Shown here piece after piece: positions 8,382 to 16,244 of a stretch of DNA of 64,000 bases. A program made the position numbers and the translations under genes. A model generated the notes under the pieces. The model did not search any database and was not told the origin of the DNA. It saw nothing but the letters and a program-made list of their open reading frames with translations. Every line of letters begins with the position of its first letter. Position 1 is the stretch's first letter. The stretch comes from Thermoproteus uzoniensis 768-20 (lineage in GTDB: Archaea > Thermoproteota > Thermoprotei > Thermoproteales > Thermoproteaceae): NCBI RefSeq assembly GCF_000193375.1, contig NC_015315.1, positions 186,001 to 250,000 of the forward strand. Reading direction: 5' to 3'.

Positions 8382-9565
8382 CGGGCCGTAACATCAACTT
8401 CAAGCACAGAGTGGCCGTGGTAGGCGCCGGCATGACGCTGTTCAGAAGCAGAATGCTGGAGACGCCCCAGGAGCTGGCGTGGCTCGCGGCTAAGCAAGCG
8501 CTGGACGAGGCCGGCTTGACGCTCAAGGATATAGACTGCGTCGTCATCGGAAGCGCGCCGGACGCCTTCGACGGAGTTCACATGAAGGGCGAATACTTAG
8601 CTGAGGGCGCCGGCGGCATCCACAAGCCGACCGTGAGGGTGTTCGTCGGAGGTGCCACAGGCGTCTTCGTCCCCATTGCGGCGTGGTGGCACGTGGCCTC
8701 AGGGCTCTGCAAGAGGGTGTTGGCCGTGGCTGAGGAGAAGATGAGCCACGCCGCGAAGCCCCACACCCAATACGTCTTCCGCTACATATGGGATCCCATA
8801 GTGGAGAAGCCCCTCAACCCCAACTTGATCTGGATATTCGCTATGGAGATGCACCGGTACATGCATAAGTGCAACGTCAAGAAGGAGGACATAGCGTTGG
8901 TCTCGGTCAAGAACAAGCGCAACGCCTGCGGCCACCCATCGGCCCAGCTGTGTATGCCCAACATAACCGTCGACGACGTGCTCAAAAGCGAGGTGTTGGT
9001 CTGGCCGGTCCAGCTATACGACATATCCCCGACGACCGACGGGGCCGCGGCCTTGGTCCTCGCCAGCGAGGAGGAGGCGAGGAGGATAACCGACACGCCG
9101 GTGTGGGTCAAGGGGATAGGGTGGACGCTCGACACGACACACTGGACCAACCGCGATCTGGCCTATCCGGAATACGTGCGCCGCGCCGCCGAGATGGCCT
9201 ACCGCATGGCGGGCATAGACAACCCGAGGAAGCAGATAGATGTGGCCGAGCCCTACGACCCCTTCGACTACAAGGAGCTCCACCACATGGAGGGCCTCGG
9301 TTTGGCCAAGAAATGCGAGGCGCCTATTCTGACCAGAGAGGGCGTGACGCAGAGGGACGGAGACCTGCCCATAAACCCGTCGGGCGGCTTGTTGGGCGTG
9401 GGCAATCCCATAGCCGCCGCAGGCCTCATGAAGGTCGCGGAGATATTCTGGCAGGTGAGGGGCGAGGCCGGCGCGAGGCAGGTGAAGAAGCCGGTGTATA
9501 CGGGGCTGGCGCAGGCGTGGGGCGACCTAATGCAGGCAGGAACAGTGATAGTGATGGGGATATGA
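8378..9565 (+). CDS. Thiolase-fold (SCP-x/Ltp-like) protein lacking the catalytic Cys, subunit 2
   Basis: A 395-residue thiolase-family protein, second of the pair. Where thiolases carry the nucleophilic Cys it reads FVGGATG. The C-terminal loop LPINPSGGLLGVGNP has Asn where thiolases have the GHP histidine. The overall fold landmarks remain: ETPQELAWLAAKQALDEAG, TTDGAAALVLAS and ELHHMEGLG. It overlaps the upstream paralogue by four bases and the downstream DUF35 gene by four bases, so a multi-subunit thiolase/DUF35 complex is likely. Steroid-type Ltp2/DUF35 aldolases and the archaeal thiolase/DUF35 mevalonate complex are the known parallels; no HMG-CoA synthase lies here. Confidence 0.82.
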   Translation: MTGRNINFKHRVAVVGAGMTLFRSRMLETPQELAWLAAKQALDEAGLTLKDIDCVVIGSAPDAFDGVHMKGEYLAEGAGGIHKPTVRVFVGGATGVFVPIAAWWHVASGLCKRVLAVAEEKMSHAAKPHTQYVFRYIWDPIVEKPLNPNLIWIFAMEMHRYMHKCNVKKEDIALVSVKNKRNACGHPSAQLCMPNITVDDVLKSEVLVWPVQLYDISPTTDGAAALVLASEEEARRITDTPVWVKGIGWTLDTTHWTNRDLAYPEYVRRAAEMAYRMAGIDNPRKQIDVAEPYDPFDYKELHHMEGLGLAKKCEAPILTREGVTQRDGDLPINPSGGLLGVGNPIAAAGLMKVAEIFWQVRGEAGARQVKKPVYTGLAQAWGDLMQAGTVIVMGI

Positions 9566-10101
9566 GCGGCGCGACTAAGCCCCTAAATCCGAGAGGCACC
9601 AAGTACGAGAAGGTCGACTTCCCGGTGTTCGAGTTCCCGGTGGTAGGCAAGGCGCGTTACAACTACACGACGGGGCAGGCGCTCGGGCGGTTCCTCGCGG
9701 GCTTGAAGGAGGGGAAGATCCTCGGCACCTACTGCGCCAAGTGCGGCAGGGTGTTCGTCCCGCCGCGTATGTACTGCTCCTACTGCTTCAGAGAGGTAGA
9801 CGGGTGGATTGAGGCTCGGGACGAAGGCGTCGTGGTGACTGCTGTCCTGAGCTATATATCGGCTACAAGGGCCAGGCTCGAGAAGCCGGTGGCCGTGGGC
9901 GTTATAAAGCTCGACGTCCCGGGCCGCCAGTTCGACGACCACTTCTTCCCCGGCTTGATGCACTACATCTGCGGCGCGTCGGAGGACGACGTGAAGTCCA
10001 TGAGGATATTCGGGGCTAGGGTAAAGGCCAAGTGGAAGCCGCCGGAGCAGAGAACCGGGTCCATCACCGATATAGAATGCTTCGAGGTGGTGAGGCCATG
10101 A
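9562..10101 (+). CDS. DUF35 OB-fold/zinc-rubredoxin protein, acyl-CoA binding, subunit 1
   Basis: 179 residues. A rubredoxin-like zinc knuckle (YCAKCGRVFVPPRMYCSYC, four Cys as two CxxC pairs) is followed by a beta-rich OB domain, the DUF35/DUF35_N architecture. DUF35 proteins hold CoA thioesters and bridge thiolase-fold subunits. The N-terminal ~60 residues form the helical lead-in. ATG 9562 overlaps the thiolase-like stop (ATGA), and its own stop overlaps the next DUF35 start. Two DUF35 proteins for two thiolase-like proteins suggests matched partners. Confidence 0.88.
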   Translation: MSGATKPLNPRGTKYEKVDFPVFEFPVVGKARYNYTTGQALGRFLAGLKEGKILGTYCAKCGRVFVPPRMYCSYCFREVDGWIEARDEGVVVTAVLSYISATRARLEKPVAVGVIKLDVPGRQFDDHFFPGLMHYICGASEDDVKSMRIFGARVKAKWKPPEQRTGSITDIECFEVVRP

Positions 10102-10529
10102 GGCGGGTCAAGCAGTTCCCCGAAGTGATGGAGATAGAGGCATACGTCTACACCGCTGGCCCTATCGGCACTAAGTGGCTGGAGGCCCTCAAGTCGGGCA
10201 AGATAACCGCGGCGTACTGCCCCAAGTGCGGCCGCCTGTTCCTCCCGCCGAAGATGTACTGCCCATACGACTTCGAGGAGGTCAAGGAGCTACGGGAGGT
10301 GGCGCCCGTCGGCGTCGTCGAGAGCTACACGGTGATCGAGAGGGATTTCTACGGCGAGCCGTTGAAGGAGAAGAAAGTGCTGGCCTTCATAAGGTTCCCC
10401 GGCGTCGAGGGCGGCCTCATACACTATGTGAAGACCGACAAGCCTAGGGTGGGCATGAAGGTAAGGCCCAAGTGGCGCGACGAGAGGAGGGGTCTGGTTA
10501 CTGATATCGAATATTTCGAGGAGGCATGA
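10098..10529 (+). CDS. DUF35 OB-fold/zinc-rubredoxin protein, acyl-CoA binding, subunit 2
   Basis: 143 residues, second DUF35 protein of the operon. The zinc knuckle YCPKCGRLFLPPKMYCPYD has three Cys and an Asp where the fourth Cys would be, so metal binding may be weakened or use another ligand. The OB part follows (VGVVESYTVI, GLIHYVKTD). GAGGTGGTGAGG just before the ATG is a good Shine-Dalgarno-like stretch, as expected inside an operon. The start overlaps the preceding stop by four bases, and its stop overlaps the acyl-CoA dehydrogenase start. Confidence 0.87.
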   Translation: MRRVKQFPEVMEIEAYVYTAGPIGTKWLEALKSGKITAAYCPKCGRLFLPPKMYCPYDFEEVKELREVAPVGVVESYTVIERDFYGEPLKEKKVLAFIRFPGVEGGLIHYVKTDKPRVGMKVRPKWRDERRGLVTDIEYFEEA

Positions 10530-11671
10530 GCCTTTTGACCGAGGAGCACGAGCTTATCAGGAAGTCGGCCCGCGATTTCGCCGAGAAGTACGTCGATCCA
10601 ATCGCGCGCAGGATGGATAGAGAGAACTACTACCCCCGCGAGACCATTAAGGAGGCGGGCAAGCTGGGCATCCTCACGCCGACCGTGCCGGCCGAGTACG
10701 GAGGAGGCGGGGGAGATCTGAGGGCGGCTGTCGTAGTCCTCGAGGAGCTGGGCCGCGTCAGCGGCGGGTTCAGCTTGTTGGTAGAGGCATACGGCATACT
10801 CTTCGCCGACGCTGTGAACAACTTCGCCTCTAAGAGGCAGAAAGACGAGGTCTTGCCCAAGGTCGCCGCAGGCGATAAGATAGGCGCCTTCGCCCTTTCG
10901 GAGCCCTGTTGCGGCTCGGACGCCGCAGCCATACAGACCAAGGCCGAGAGGAGGGGCGGCGAGTGGGTGATAAACGGCCACAAGATGTGGATAACCAACG
11001 GCTACTACGCCGACTACTACCTCCTTGCGGCCAGGACGGGGCCGCGGGAGGCCCGCCACAAGGCCATAACCGTCTTCCTCCTGCCGAGGAGCAGATGCGT
11101 CGAGGCGACGCCCATAGAGGTCATGGGCGTTAGGGGGACGGGCACGGCCGAGCTTAAGTTCAACGACTGCGTTGTCGGCGACGACGACGTCGTCGGCGAG
11201 GTTAACGGCGGGTGGAAGATAATCATGCACACGCTGGACGTCGGGAGGGTGGCCATATCGGGAGTTGCCGTGGGAGTTGCGAGGGGGGCCTTCGAGGAGG
11301 CCCTCGGCTGGGCCAGGAGCCGGGAGCTCTTCGGCAAGAGGCTTATAGAGATGCAGAACGCGCAGTTCGAGCTCGCCGAGATGCTGGCCTCCATAGAGAC
11401 CGCGAAGACGCTCGCCTACTACGCGGCGTATCTCTACGACACGAAGTCGCCTGACTTCTTGCTGATGTCGCACGTGGCCAAACTACAAGCCGCCCGCCTT
11501 GCCGTCGACGTGACGCGGAGGGCCGTGCAGATGGAAGGCGGCTTCGGCTACAGCAAGGACAGCAAGGCGGAGATGTTTTATAGGGACTCGAAGATACTGG
11601 AGATAGGGGAGGGGACCAACGAGGTGATGAAGTACGTCATATACAAGCTCCTGGAGAAGAAGTTCGGCTAG
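10526..11671 (+). CDS. Acyl-CoA dehydrogenase
   Basis: A 381-residue FAD enzyme that desaturates acyl-CoA at C2-C3. Family landmarks are in order: ALSEPCCGSDAAA (FAD/substrate loop), WITNGYYADYYLL, the VMGVRGTGTAELKFNDC segment, and the C-terminal MEGGFGYSKDS with YRDSKILEIGEGTNEV. IGEGTNEV carries the Glu position used as catalytic base in many members. It is the last gene of the thiolase-like/DUF35 operon, with a four-base overlap and GAGGAG just upstream. No electron-transfer flavoprotein gene is nearby. The substrate chain is unknown; a role in beta-oxidation-like processing is inferred from context. Confidence 0.93.
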   Translation: MSLLTEEHELIRKSARDFAEKYVDPIARRMDRENYYPRETIKEAGKLGILTPTVPAEYGGGGGDLRAAVVVLEELGRVSGGFSLLVEAYGILFADAVNNFASKRQKDEVLPKVAAGDKIGAFALSEPCCGSDAAAIQTKAERRGGEWVINGHKMWITNGYYADYYLLAARTGPREARHKAITVFLLPRSRCVEATPIEVMGVRGTGTAELKFNDCVVGDDDVVGEVNGGWKIIMHTLDVGRVAISGVAVGVARGAFEEALGWARSRELFGKRLIEMQNAQFELAEMLASIETAKTLAYYAAYLYDTKSPDFLLMSHVAKLQAARLAVDVTRRAVQMEGGFGYSKDSKAEMFYRDSKILEIGEGTNEVMKYVIYKLLEKKFG

Positions 11672-11874
11672 TCGGTGGTCTGGGCCACGACGTCTATCAG
11701 CTCCTTTGGGCACATCTCGCCCAACATGGCCTCGGCCCTCTTCCCCACAGACTCCGTCACGAGGCCTGCCTTGTAGAGCTTGACGAGCTGGTACAGTGTC
11801 CTGCAAGCCATGGTCTTCTCGACTCCGAACTTCTCGACGGCCGATCTCAGCTTCTCGTCCGCTATGTAGTACAT
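11668..11874 (-). CDS. small hypothetical protein, 68 aa
   Basis: A short, well-formed helical reading frame with no recognisable domain, convergent with the acyl-CoA dehydrogenase and overlapping its stop by four bases. It has normal GC-rich codon usage and two isolated Cys (one in TMACRTL, one in GEMCPKEL). A TATA-like ATTAAAAA lies about 20 bases before its ATG. Function unknown; it could bind DNA or a protein, but nothing shows this. Confidence 0.55.
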   Translation of the reverse strand: MYYIADEKLRSAVEKFGVEKTMACRTLYQLVKLYKAGLVTESVGKRAEAMLGEMCPKELIDVVAQTTD

Positions 11875-11942
11875 GGCCTATCTCGGGCAGGCATTAAAAA
11901 CGCTCGCGCCTATGTTTTTAAGCAAGGGAGGAGGCGCCGTAT

Positions 11943-12923
11943 ATGTGGTACAGGATAGGGAGGGGCCCCGCGAGGGAGTATTTCCACGCTAATATCGACC
12001 TGGTGAGGGCCTCGCAGATAGCTCTCGCCCTCTCCTTCGCCCTCTTCATGGCCGGCCTCGCCGCGCCCCGCCTCTCCGTGGAGCTACACGGCGACTTCAT
12101 GGTGTGGGGCCTCCTCGCGTTCTACCTCTCCGTCATGTATCTGCAACACCCGGCGTTCACCAACACTATGCCGAAGAGGCCGTTGAGCTACGTCCTCCTG
12201 GCTCTGTTCGCGGCGGGCCTCGTCGGCGGATACGCTCGCGTGCCGTTCTCCTGGGCCCCCTTTTCGGCGCTCTACATAGCGCTATATGCGCCGGGCTTCA
12301 GAGGCAGGAACGCGCCGCCCAATTTAATAACGGTCGCGGGGCTCGCCGCGCTCGCCCTCGCCAGATCCCCCTGGCAGATCGTCATGTCGTTCCCGGCGGC
12401 CTCCGCCATGAGCCTCATGTTGCGCGTCGATTCTGCTAAGAGGAAGATCTACGTGGGCCTCCCCGCGGCGGCTGCGTTCGCCGCCGTCTATCTAGCGCTT
12501 GTGTTCTCCCCGGCGCCGCAACCCATATCAACTGCGCTAGTGTTCGCGGCGTTTCTGGCCTTGGTGAGGGGGTTCCACATATCGCGCGAGCCCTACTCGT
12601 GGGGCACCGCCGTCGGCAGACTGTTGCCTCTGCTCTCCCCGCTGAGCTTCCTGGGCCTCCCCGCCCACCACTTCCTCTACATGGGCATATCGGTGATTAT
12701 GTTCAGCCTGTGTATACCCTGGTTCTTGCCGTCGGTGTTTCTGCGGCAAGTCCCCAGATGGCCCCAATACCTCCCGTTGATACCCATAACGGCTAGCGTG
12801 TTGCGGCTGACCGGATACGGCCCTCTGGTCGGCGCGTCGGCGGCGATATTAATGGCCGGCGGCGTCTACGCGGCCTTGGCGATACTCAGAGAGAGGGCCT
12901 TCCCGCTCGGTCCAGCTCCTTGA
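11943..12923 (+). CDS. polytopic membrane protein, unknown function
   Basis: 326 residues with roughly 9-10 hydrophobic segments starting near residue 23 (ASQIALALSFALFMAGLAA). Short charged loops lie between them, and the Arg-rich N-terminus is probably cytoplasmic. No transporter or enzyme motif is visible. A TATA-like GTTTTTAAG about 25 bases before the ATG indicates its own promoter. The C-terminus overlaps convergently with the metallopeptidase gene by 38 bases. It could be a permease or a lipid-processing membrane enzyme; I cannot assign it. Confidence 0.75.
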   Translation: MWYRIGRGPAREYFHANIDLVRASQIALALSFALFMAGLAAPRLSVELHGDFMVWGLLAFYLSVMYLQHPAFTNTMPKRPLSYVLLALFAAGLVGGYARVPFSWAPFSALYIALYAPGFRGRNAPPNLITVAGLAALALARSPWQIVMSFPAASAMSLMLRVDSAKRKIYVGLPAAAAFAAVYLALVFSPAPQPISTALVFAAFLALVRGFHISREPYSWGTAVGRLLPLLSPLSFLGLPAHHFLYMGISVIMFSLCIPWFLPSVFLRQVPRWPQYLPLIPITASVLRLTGYGPLVGASAAILMAGGVYAALAILRERAFPLGPAP

Positions 12924-13281
12924 TGGCGTCGCAGATCTCCCCGGCCCTCCTCAATATCGCCTTGTAGTCCCTCCGGAAGTAGGCGTTGTGGGGCCTCAAG
13001 GCGCCGCTGGCGGTGCGCGGTATGTGGGCCAGCTCGTGCGCCAATACCTTCGTCTTCCCCTCGCAGTCGAGATCCCAGAAGGGGCGCAACAGCTCGACGA
13101 CGTATAGAGGGCCGATGCCCAGGGCCTCCTGCAGAGGCTTAGAGAGGCCCCATATCCTGGCGTACGCCCTCGACCGCGAGCCCGAATAGACGACGTAGAT
13201 GGGCACCTCGGCCAGATGCGGAAGGCCGGACGCCTTGGCTAAAGCCCTCACCACCTCCTCGTATCCGGGTAGCCTAGCCAT
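12886..13281 (-). CDS. compact HELAH zinc metallopeptidase-like protein
   Basis: About 131 residues with KVLAHELAHIPRT, an HExxH zinc motif of the minimal (gluzincin/metzincin-like) putative metallopeptidase type. A third ligand is not obvious; the following HNAYF may contribute a histidine. The preferred start is the ATG at 13281, because TTATTAAATA lies about 26 bases upstream. An earlier in-frame ATG at 13317 would place the promoter inside the gene. It has no signal peptide, so it is cytoplasmic. The gene is divergent from the molybdopterin oxidoreductase and appears to share its TATA box. Substrate unknown. Confidence 0.7.
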   Translation of the reverse strand: MARLPGYEEVVRALAKASGLPHLAEVPIYVVYSGSRSRAYARIWGLSKPLQEALGIGPLYVVELLRPFWDLDCEGKTKVLAHELAHIPRTASGALRPHNAYFRRDYKAILRRAGEICDAIKELDRAGRPSL

Positions 13282-13300
13282 GTCGCCGGGACGCGCGCAG

Positions 13301-13310
13301 TTATTAAATA
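13301..13310. promoter_or_regulatory. shared divergent TATA element
   Basis: TTATTAAATA sits about 26 bases from the leftward ATG (13281) and about 22 bases from the rightward GTG (13327). Only 45 bases separate the two starts, so one TBP site appears to serve both genes. Confidence 0.5.
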
Positions 13311-13326
13311 TGGCCATCGCACGCGC

Positions 13327-15192
13327 GTGGGCCTAATTGCGTGTACCCGCGACTGCTACGACACCTGCGTGTTCGAGCCGATAGTTGCAGGCGGGAAGCT
13401 GGCGGATTTAAGGCCGGCGAGGTGGTTCCCGGTCCTCGGCTTCACGTGCCCCCGCGGGAGGGCCGACGTCAAGAGGCTTTACTCCGAGAGGCGCATCAAG
13501 AGGCCGTTGTTGAGGAGCGGGGGGAACTTCATCGAGGTAGGGTGGAATAGGGCTATCGCCGAGCTCGCGGAGAGGCTCAGATCGGCGGATCCGCGAAGGG
13601 TGATACACGTGGAGTACGACGGGAACCAGGGACTCTTGACCTGGTACTACCCCGCCCGCCTCTTCAACGCGTTGGGGACGGCTTCGACGGACTACTCCAT
13701 ATGTAGCGCCGAGGGCCACGCCGCCTTGAAGCTCCACTGGGGCCGTAGCTGGGGCATGTTGCCCGAGGAGCTCGCGGCGGCCAGGGCGGTCGTCTTCTGG
13801 GGCGTCAACGCGGCGATCAGCTTCATACACGGCTGGGCTTTGGCCAAAAGGGCCCGCGCGACCATAGCGGCCGTCGACGTGGCGCTGACGGAGACCTTGA
13901 AGGCGGCGGATCTCCCGGTCGTCGTGAGGCCCGGCACCGACGTGGTCCTCGCGCTGGGGATCGCGAGGGAGCTGATCTCGCGGGGGTCCTACGACCGGCA
14001 TTTCGTTGAGCGGTACTCCTACGGCTTCGAGAAATTCGCTGAGTACGTCCAGCGGTTCGATCCGCAGTACGTGGAGGCTGAGGCCGGCGTCGATCCCCAG
14101 ACTTTGAAGAAGCTCGCAGACCTCTACGAGTCGGGGGCGAAGACCGTGATAGGCTTCTCGCTCGGGAGGACCCTTAACGGCGGCGAGGCAGTGAGGGCCA
14201 TCTCGTTGATACACGGGCTTTTGGGCGACCCGCTGGGGTTCTTTTACTCGAACTCGGGGGCTTGGGGTATCGACTTCGACTACTTGAGGGGCCTACACGC
14301 CGGGAGGCCCTCGTCAGTGGTGCCCATGGGCCTCTTAGGCAACGCCGTGGATAAATTCGACGTCATGTACGTCTGGAATTCCAACCCCGTCATGACGCTC
14401 CCCCAGGGCGACAGGATATGCGAGTCGGCGCGCCGCGGCGACCTATTTCTGGCTATCCACGACCTGATCCTCAACGAGACGGCCGAGTGCGCCGATCTGG
14501 TGCTCCCGGCCCCCTCATATCTCGAGAAGGACGACGTGATGTACAGCTACTGGCACAACCTGCTGGTATACAATAGAGCTGTTGCGCAGCCGGTGGGCGA
14601 GTCCAGGCCCGAGCACTGGGTGGTTAGGGAGGTGGCGAAGGCGTTGGGCCTCGGGCACCACGTGTTGATGGCCGAAGATCCTTGGGACGCGGTGGACAGG
14701 GCCTTAAGGCCGGCCGGCGTGAGTCTGGCTGAGCTGAGGGCTAGAGGCGTCGTCGTGTTGAGGCGCGGGGATCCGATGCGCTTCAACACGCCGTCGGGCA
14801 AGCTCGAGTTCTACAGCACGTCGGCCGAGAGGAGGGGGGCCAGCCCTCTGCCCGCCTACGCTAGGCCGGCCGCCGGATACGTCTTGACCTTCACCTCGGA
14901 GCCTCTGCACACGAACACCCAGTTCTTCAAGGAGTACGGCGCCCCGCCGCCGGTGGTGTACGTGAACCCGGAAGACCTCAAGGGCGATTACGCCTGTCTG
15001 GAGAGAGACGGCGTATCGGTCAAGGTGAGGCTCGTCGCAGATCCCGCCGTCCCGCGCGGAGTCTTGCTGATGAGAGGAATCCCGAGAGATGCCGAGGGGC
15101 GGCCGGTGAACGCGGTAGTCGACGGAACGCCGAACCCCTACGGAGGCACGCCGAGGATAAACACCACAGTCGTGGACCTACGCCCGTGCTAA
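13327..15192 (+). CDS. Molybdopterin oxidoreductase catalytic subunit (DMSO reductase superfamily)
   Basis: A 621-residue Mo/W-bis-PGD enzyme. The N-terminus carries a 4Fe-4S site, CTRDCYDTC followed by FTCPRG. The MGD-binding region follows, and SICSAEG near residue 125 lies where the Mo-ligating residue usually is, which makes its Cys a candidate ligand. The C-terminal molybdopterin-dinucleotide domain includes NTQFFKEYG. There is no twin-arginine signal, so it is cytoplasmic. No electron-transfer or membrane subunit gene is adjacent, so the acceptor is unknown. GTG start supported by a TATA box 22 bases upstream. The specific substrate (formate, aldehyde or another) cannot be assigned. Confidence 0.88.
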   Translation: MGLIACTRDCYDTCVFEPIVAGGKLADLRPARWFPVLGFTCPRGRADVKRLYSERRIKRPLLRSGGNFIEVGWNRAIAELAERLRSADPRRVIHVEYDGNQGLLTWYYPARLFNALGTASTDYSICSAEGHAALKLHWGRSWGMLPEELAAARAVVFWGVNAAISFIHGWALAKRARATIAAVDVALTETLKAADLPVVVRPGTDVVLALGIARELISRGSYDRHFVERYSYGFEKFAEYVQRFDPQYVEAEAGVDPQTLKKLADLYESGAKTVIGFSLGRTLNGGEAVRAISLIHGLLGDPLGFFYSNSGAWGIDFDYLRGLHAGRPSSVVPMGLLGNAVDKFDVMYVWNSNPVMTLPQGDRICESARRGDLFLAIHDLILNETAECADLVLPAPSYLEKDDVMYSYWHNLLVYNRAVAQPVGESRPEHWVVREVAKALGLGHHVLMAEDPWDAVDRALRPAGVSLAELRARGVVVLRRGDPMRFNTPSGKLEFYSTSAERRGASPLPAYARPAAGYVLTFTSEPLHTNTQFFKEYGAPPPVVYVNPEDLKGDYACLERDGVSVKVRLVADPAVPRGVLLMRGIPRDAEGRPVNAVVDGTPNPYGGTPRINTTVVDLRPC

Positions 15193-15231
15193 CTGGCGCA
15201 ATGTTTTTAAGCTGGGCATGTCTGGCGGGCC

Positions 15232-15507
15232 ATGCGTTTTCCTAAGAAGGTGATGGCGTACTGCCCGAGGTGCAACACATACACCGAGCACAGCGTCTCC
15301 ATATACCATCAAGGCAAGAGGCGGGAGCTCGCAGAGGGCCAGAGGAGGTACAACAGGAAGCTCAAGGGATACGGCTCCTCGCCGAAGCCGAAGCAGAAGA
15401 GGTTCGCCAAGGTCAACAAAAAGATCTCCCTAGTGCTTACCTGTTCTAAATGCGGTTATAAGCTACACAAGTCCCTAGGGAGAATGAAGAGGGTAGAGCT
15501 GGTCTGA
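15232..15507 (+). CDS. rpl44e: 50S ribosomal protein L44e
   Basis: A 91-residue archaeal/eukaryotic large-subunit protein that binds near the E site. It has the N-terminal zinc half-site [11 protein letters not shown], the basic centre, and the second half-site [19 protein letters not shown], giving the four-Cys zinc finger. TATA-like GTTTTTAAG is centred about 25 bases before the ATG, so the transcript is probably leaderless. It is followed at once by S27e, the conserved archaeal order L44e-S27e. Confidence 0.97.
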
Positions 15508-15508
15508 T

Positions 15509-15712
15509 ATGCCGCCCCGGTTCTCCAAGGTGTTAATACCGCAACCCCGCACCAAGTTCTTGAGGATACGTTGTCCCGACTGCGGGAACGAACAGGTGGT
15601 GTTTAGCCACGCCTCGATGGTCGTCAGATGCCTCGTCTGCGGCAGGGTCTTAGTCCAACCGACGGGCGGCAAGGCCCAGATCCTCGGTAATATAATCAGG
15701 TCGCTCGACTAG
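15509..15712 (+). CDS. rps27e: 30S ribosomal protein S27e
   Basis: A 67-residue zinc-ribbon small-subunit protein. The C4 finger is RCPDCG plus RCLVCG, with the typical tail [14 protein letters not shown]. It begins one base after the L44e stop, so the two are co-transcribed. In many archaea S27e is followed by eIF2-alpha; here the next gene is the oppositely oriented GINS subunit, with which it overlaps by four bases. Confidence 0.97.
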   Translation: MPPRFSKVLIPQPRTKFLRIRCPDCGNEQVVFSHASMVVRCLVCGRVLVQPTGGKAQILGNIIRSLD

Positions 15713-16185
15713 GTCAATTTAAACCGCCTTACGACTCCCTTGGCCTCCAACTCCCGCGCGTCCTCAGTAGGTATCTTCGCCAGATCGCCCTTGTTGAACG
15801 GCCCTATCTGCTTGAAATCGGAAGTAGAGATAATCGGGAATTTGTCCAGGAAAACCACTATCTCGTATCTTCCGGAGGCTTTCGCCGGCATCTCCAAGAC
15901 CCTCTTAAGGGAACCCCACAGCCTCTCCTCCTCTGCGGTCAAATCGCGGGGCTCCCTCCCCTGATATAGCTCCGCGGCGATTTTTCTGACCCTAAGCTCT
16001 ATTATAGAGGCCAGAGCTCTGGCCAACTGTATCCGTATGCCCTCCTCCAACGCTGGAGGCAACGCCGTCCTTCTCAGCTCCTCGTTCAGCCTATTTACGA
16101 GCTCTGCGTAGGAGGGGGCAGGCGGCTTGGCTAAAAGCTTGGCGTTCATCTCTGCCTCAAGCCAGGCGTATATCTCGCCGAGCAC
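15709..16185 (-). CDS. GINS complex subunit, Gins51/Gins15-type
   Basis: A 158-residue replication factor of the archaeal GINS complex, which links MCM helicase, GAN/RecJ-like nuclease and primase at the fork. The N-terminal helical A domain is followed by a small B domain at about 120-158, with [24 protein letters not shown] as the recognisable GINS C-terminal pattern (read here in two parts: [13 protein letters not shown] and [10 protein letters not shown]). It lies next to the primase small subunit on the same strand, as in many archaea, which supports the call. It has weak primary sequence conservation, as is usual for GINS. Confidence 0.85.
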   Translation of the reverse strand: MLGEIYAWLEAEMNAKLLAKPPAPSYAELVNRLNEELRRTALPPALEEGIRIQLARALASIIELRVRKIAAELYQGREPRDLTAEEERLWGSLKRVLEMPAKASGRYEIVVFLDKFPIISTSDFKQIGPFNKGDLAKIPTEDARELEAKGVVRRFKLT

Positions 16186-16244
16186 GAGATATCTTCAAGC
16201 CTATTTAATATATAGCCCCTCTTGGCAACGCCCGGCGGCCGCGC

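Noticed and set aside
10424-11473. Long leftward reading frame (about 349 codons) opposite the acyl-CoA dehydrogenase
   Set aside because: It is the antisense of a well-supported gene, has no domain and a Pro/Arg/Gly-rich translation typical of GC-rich shadows.
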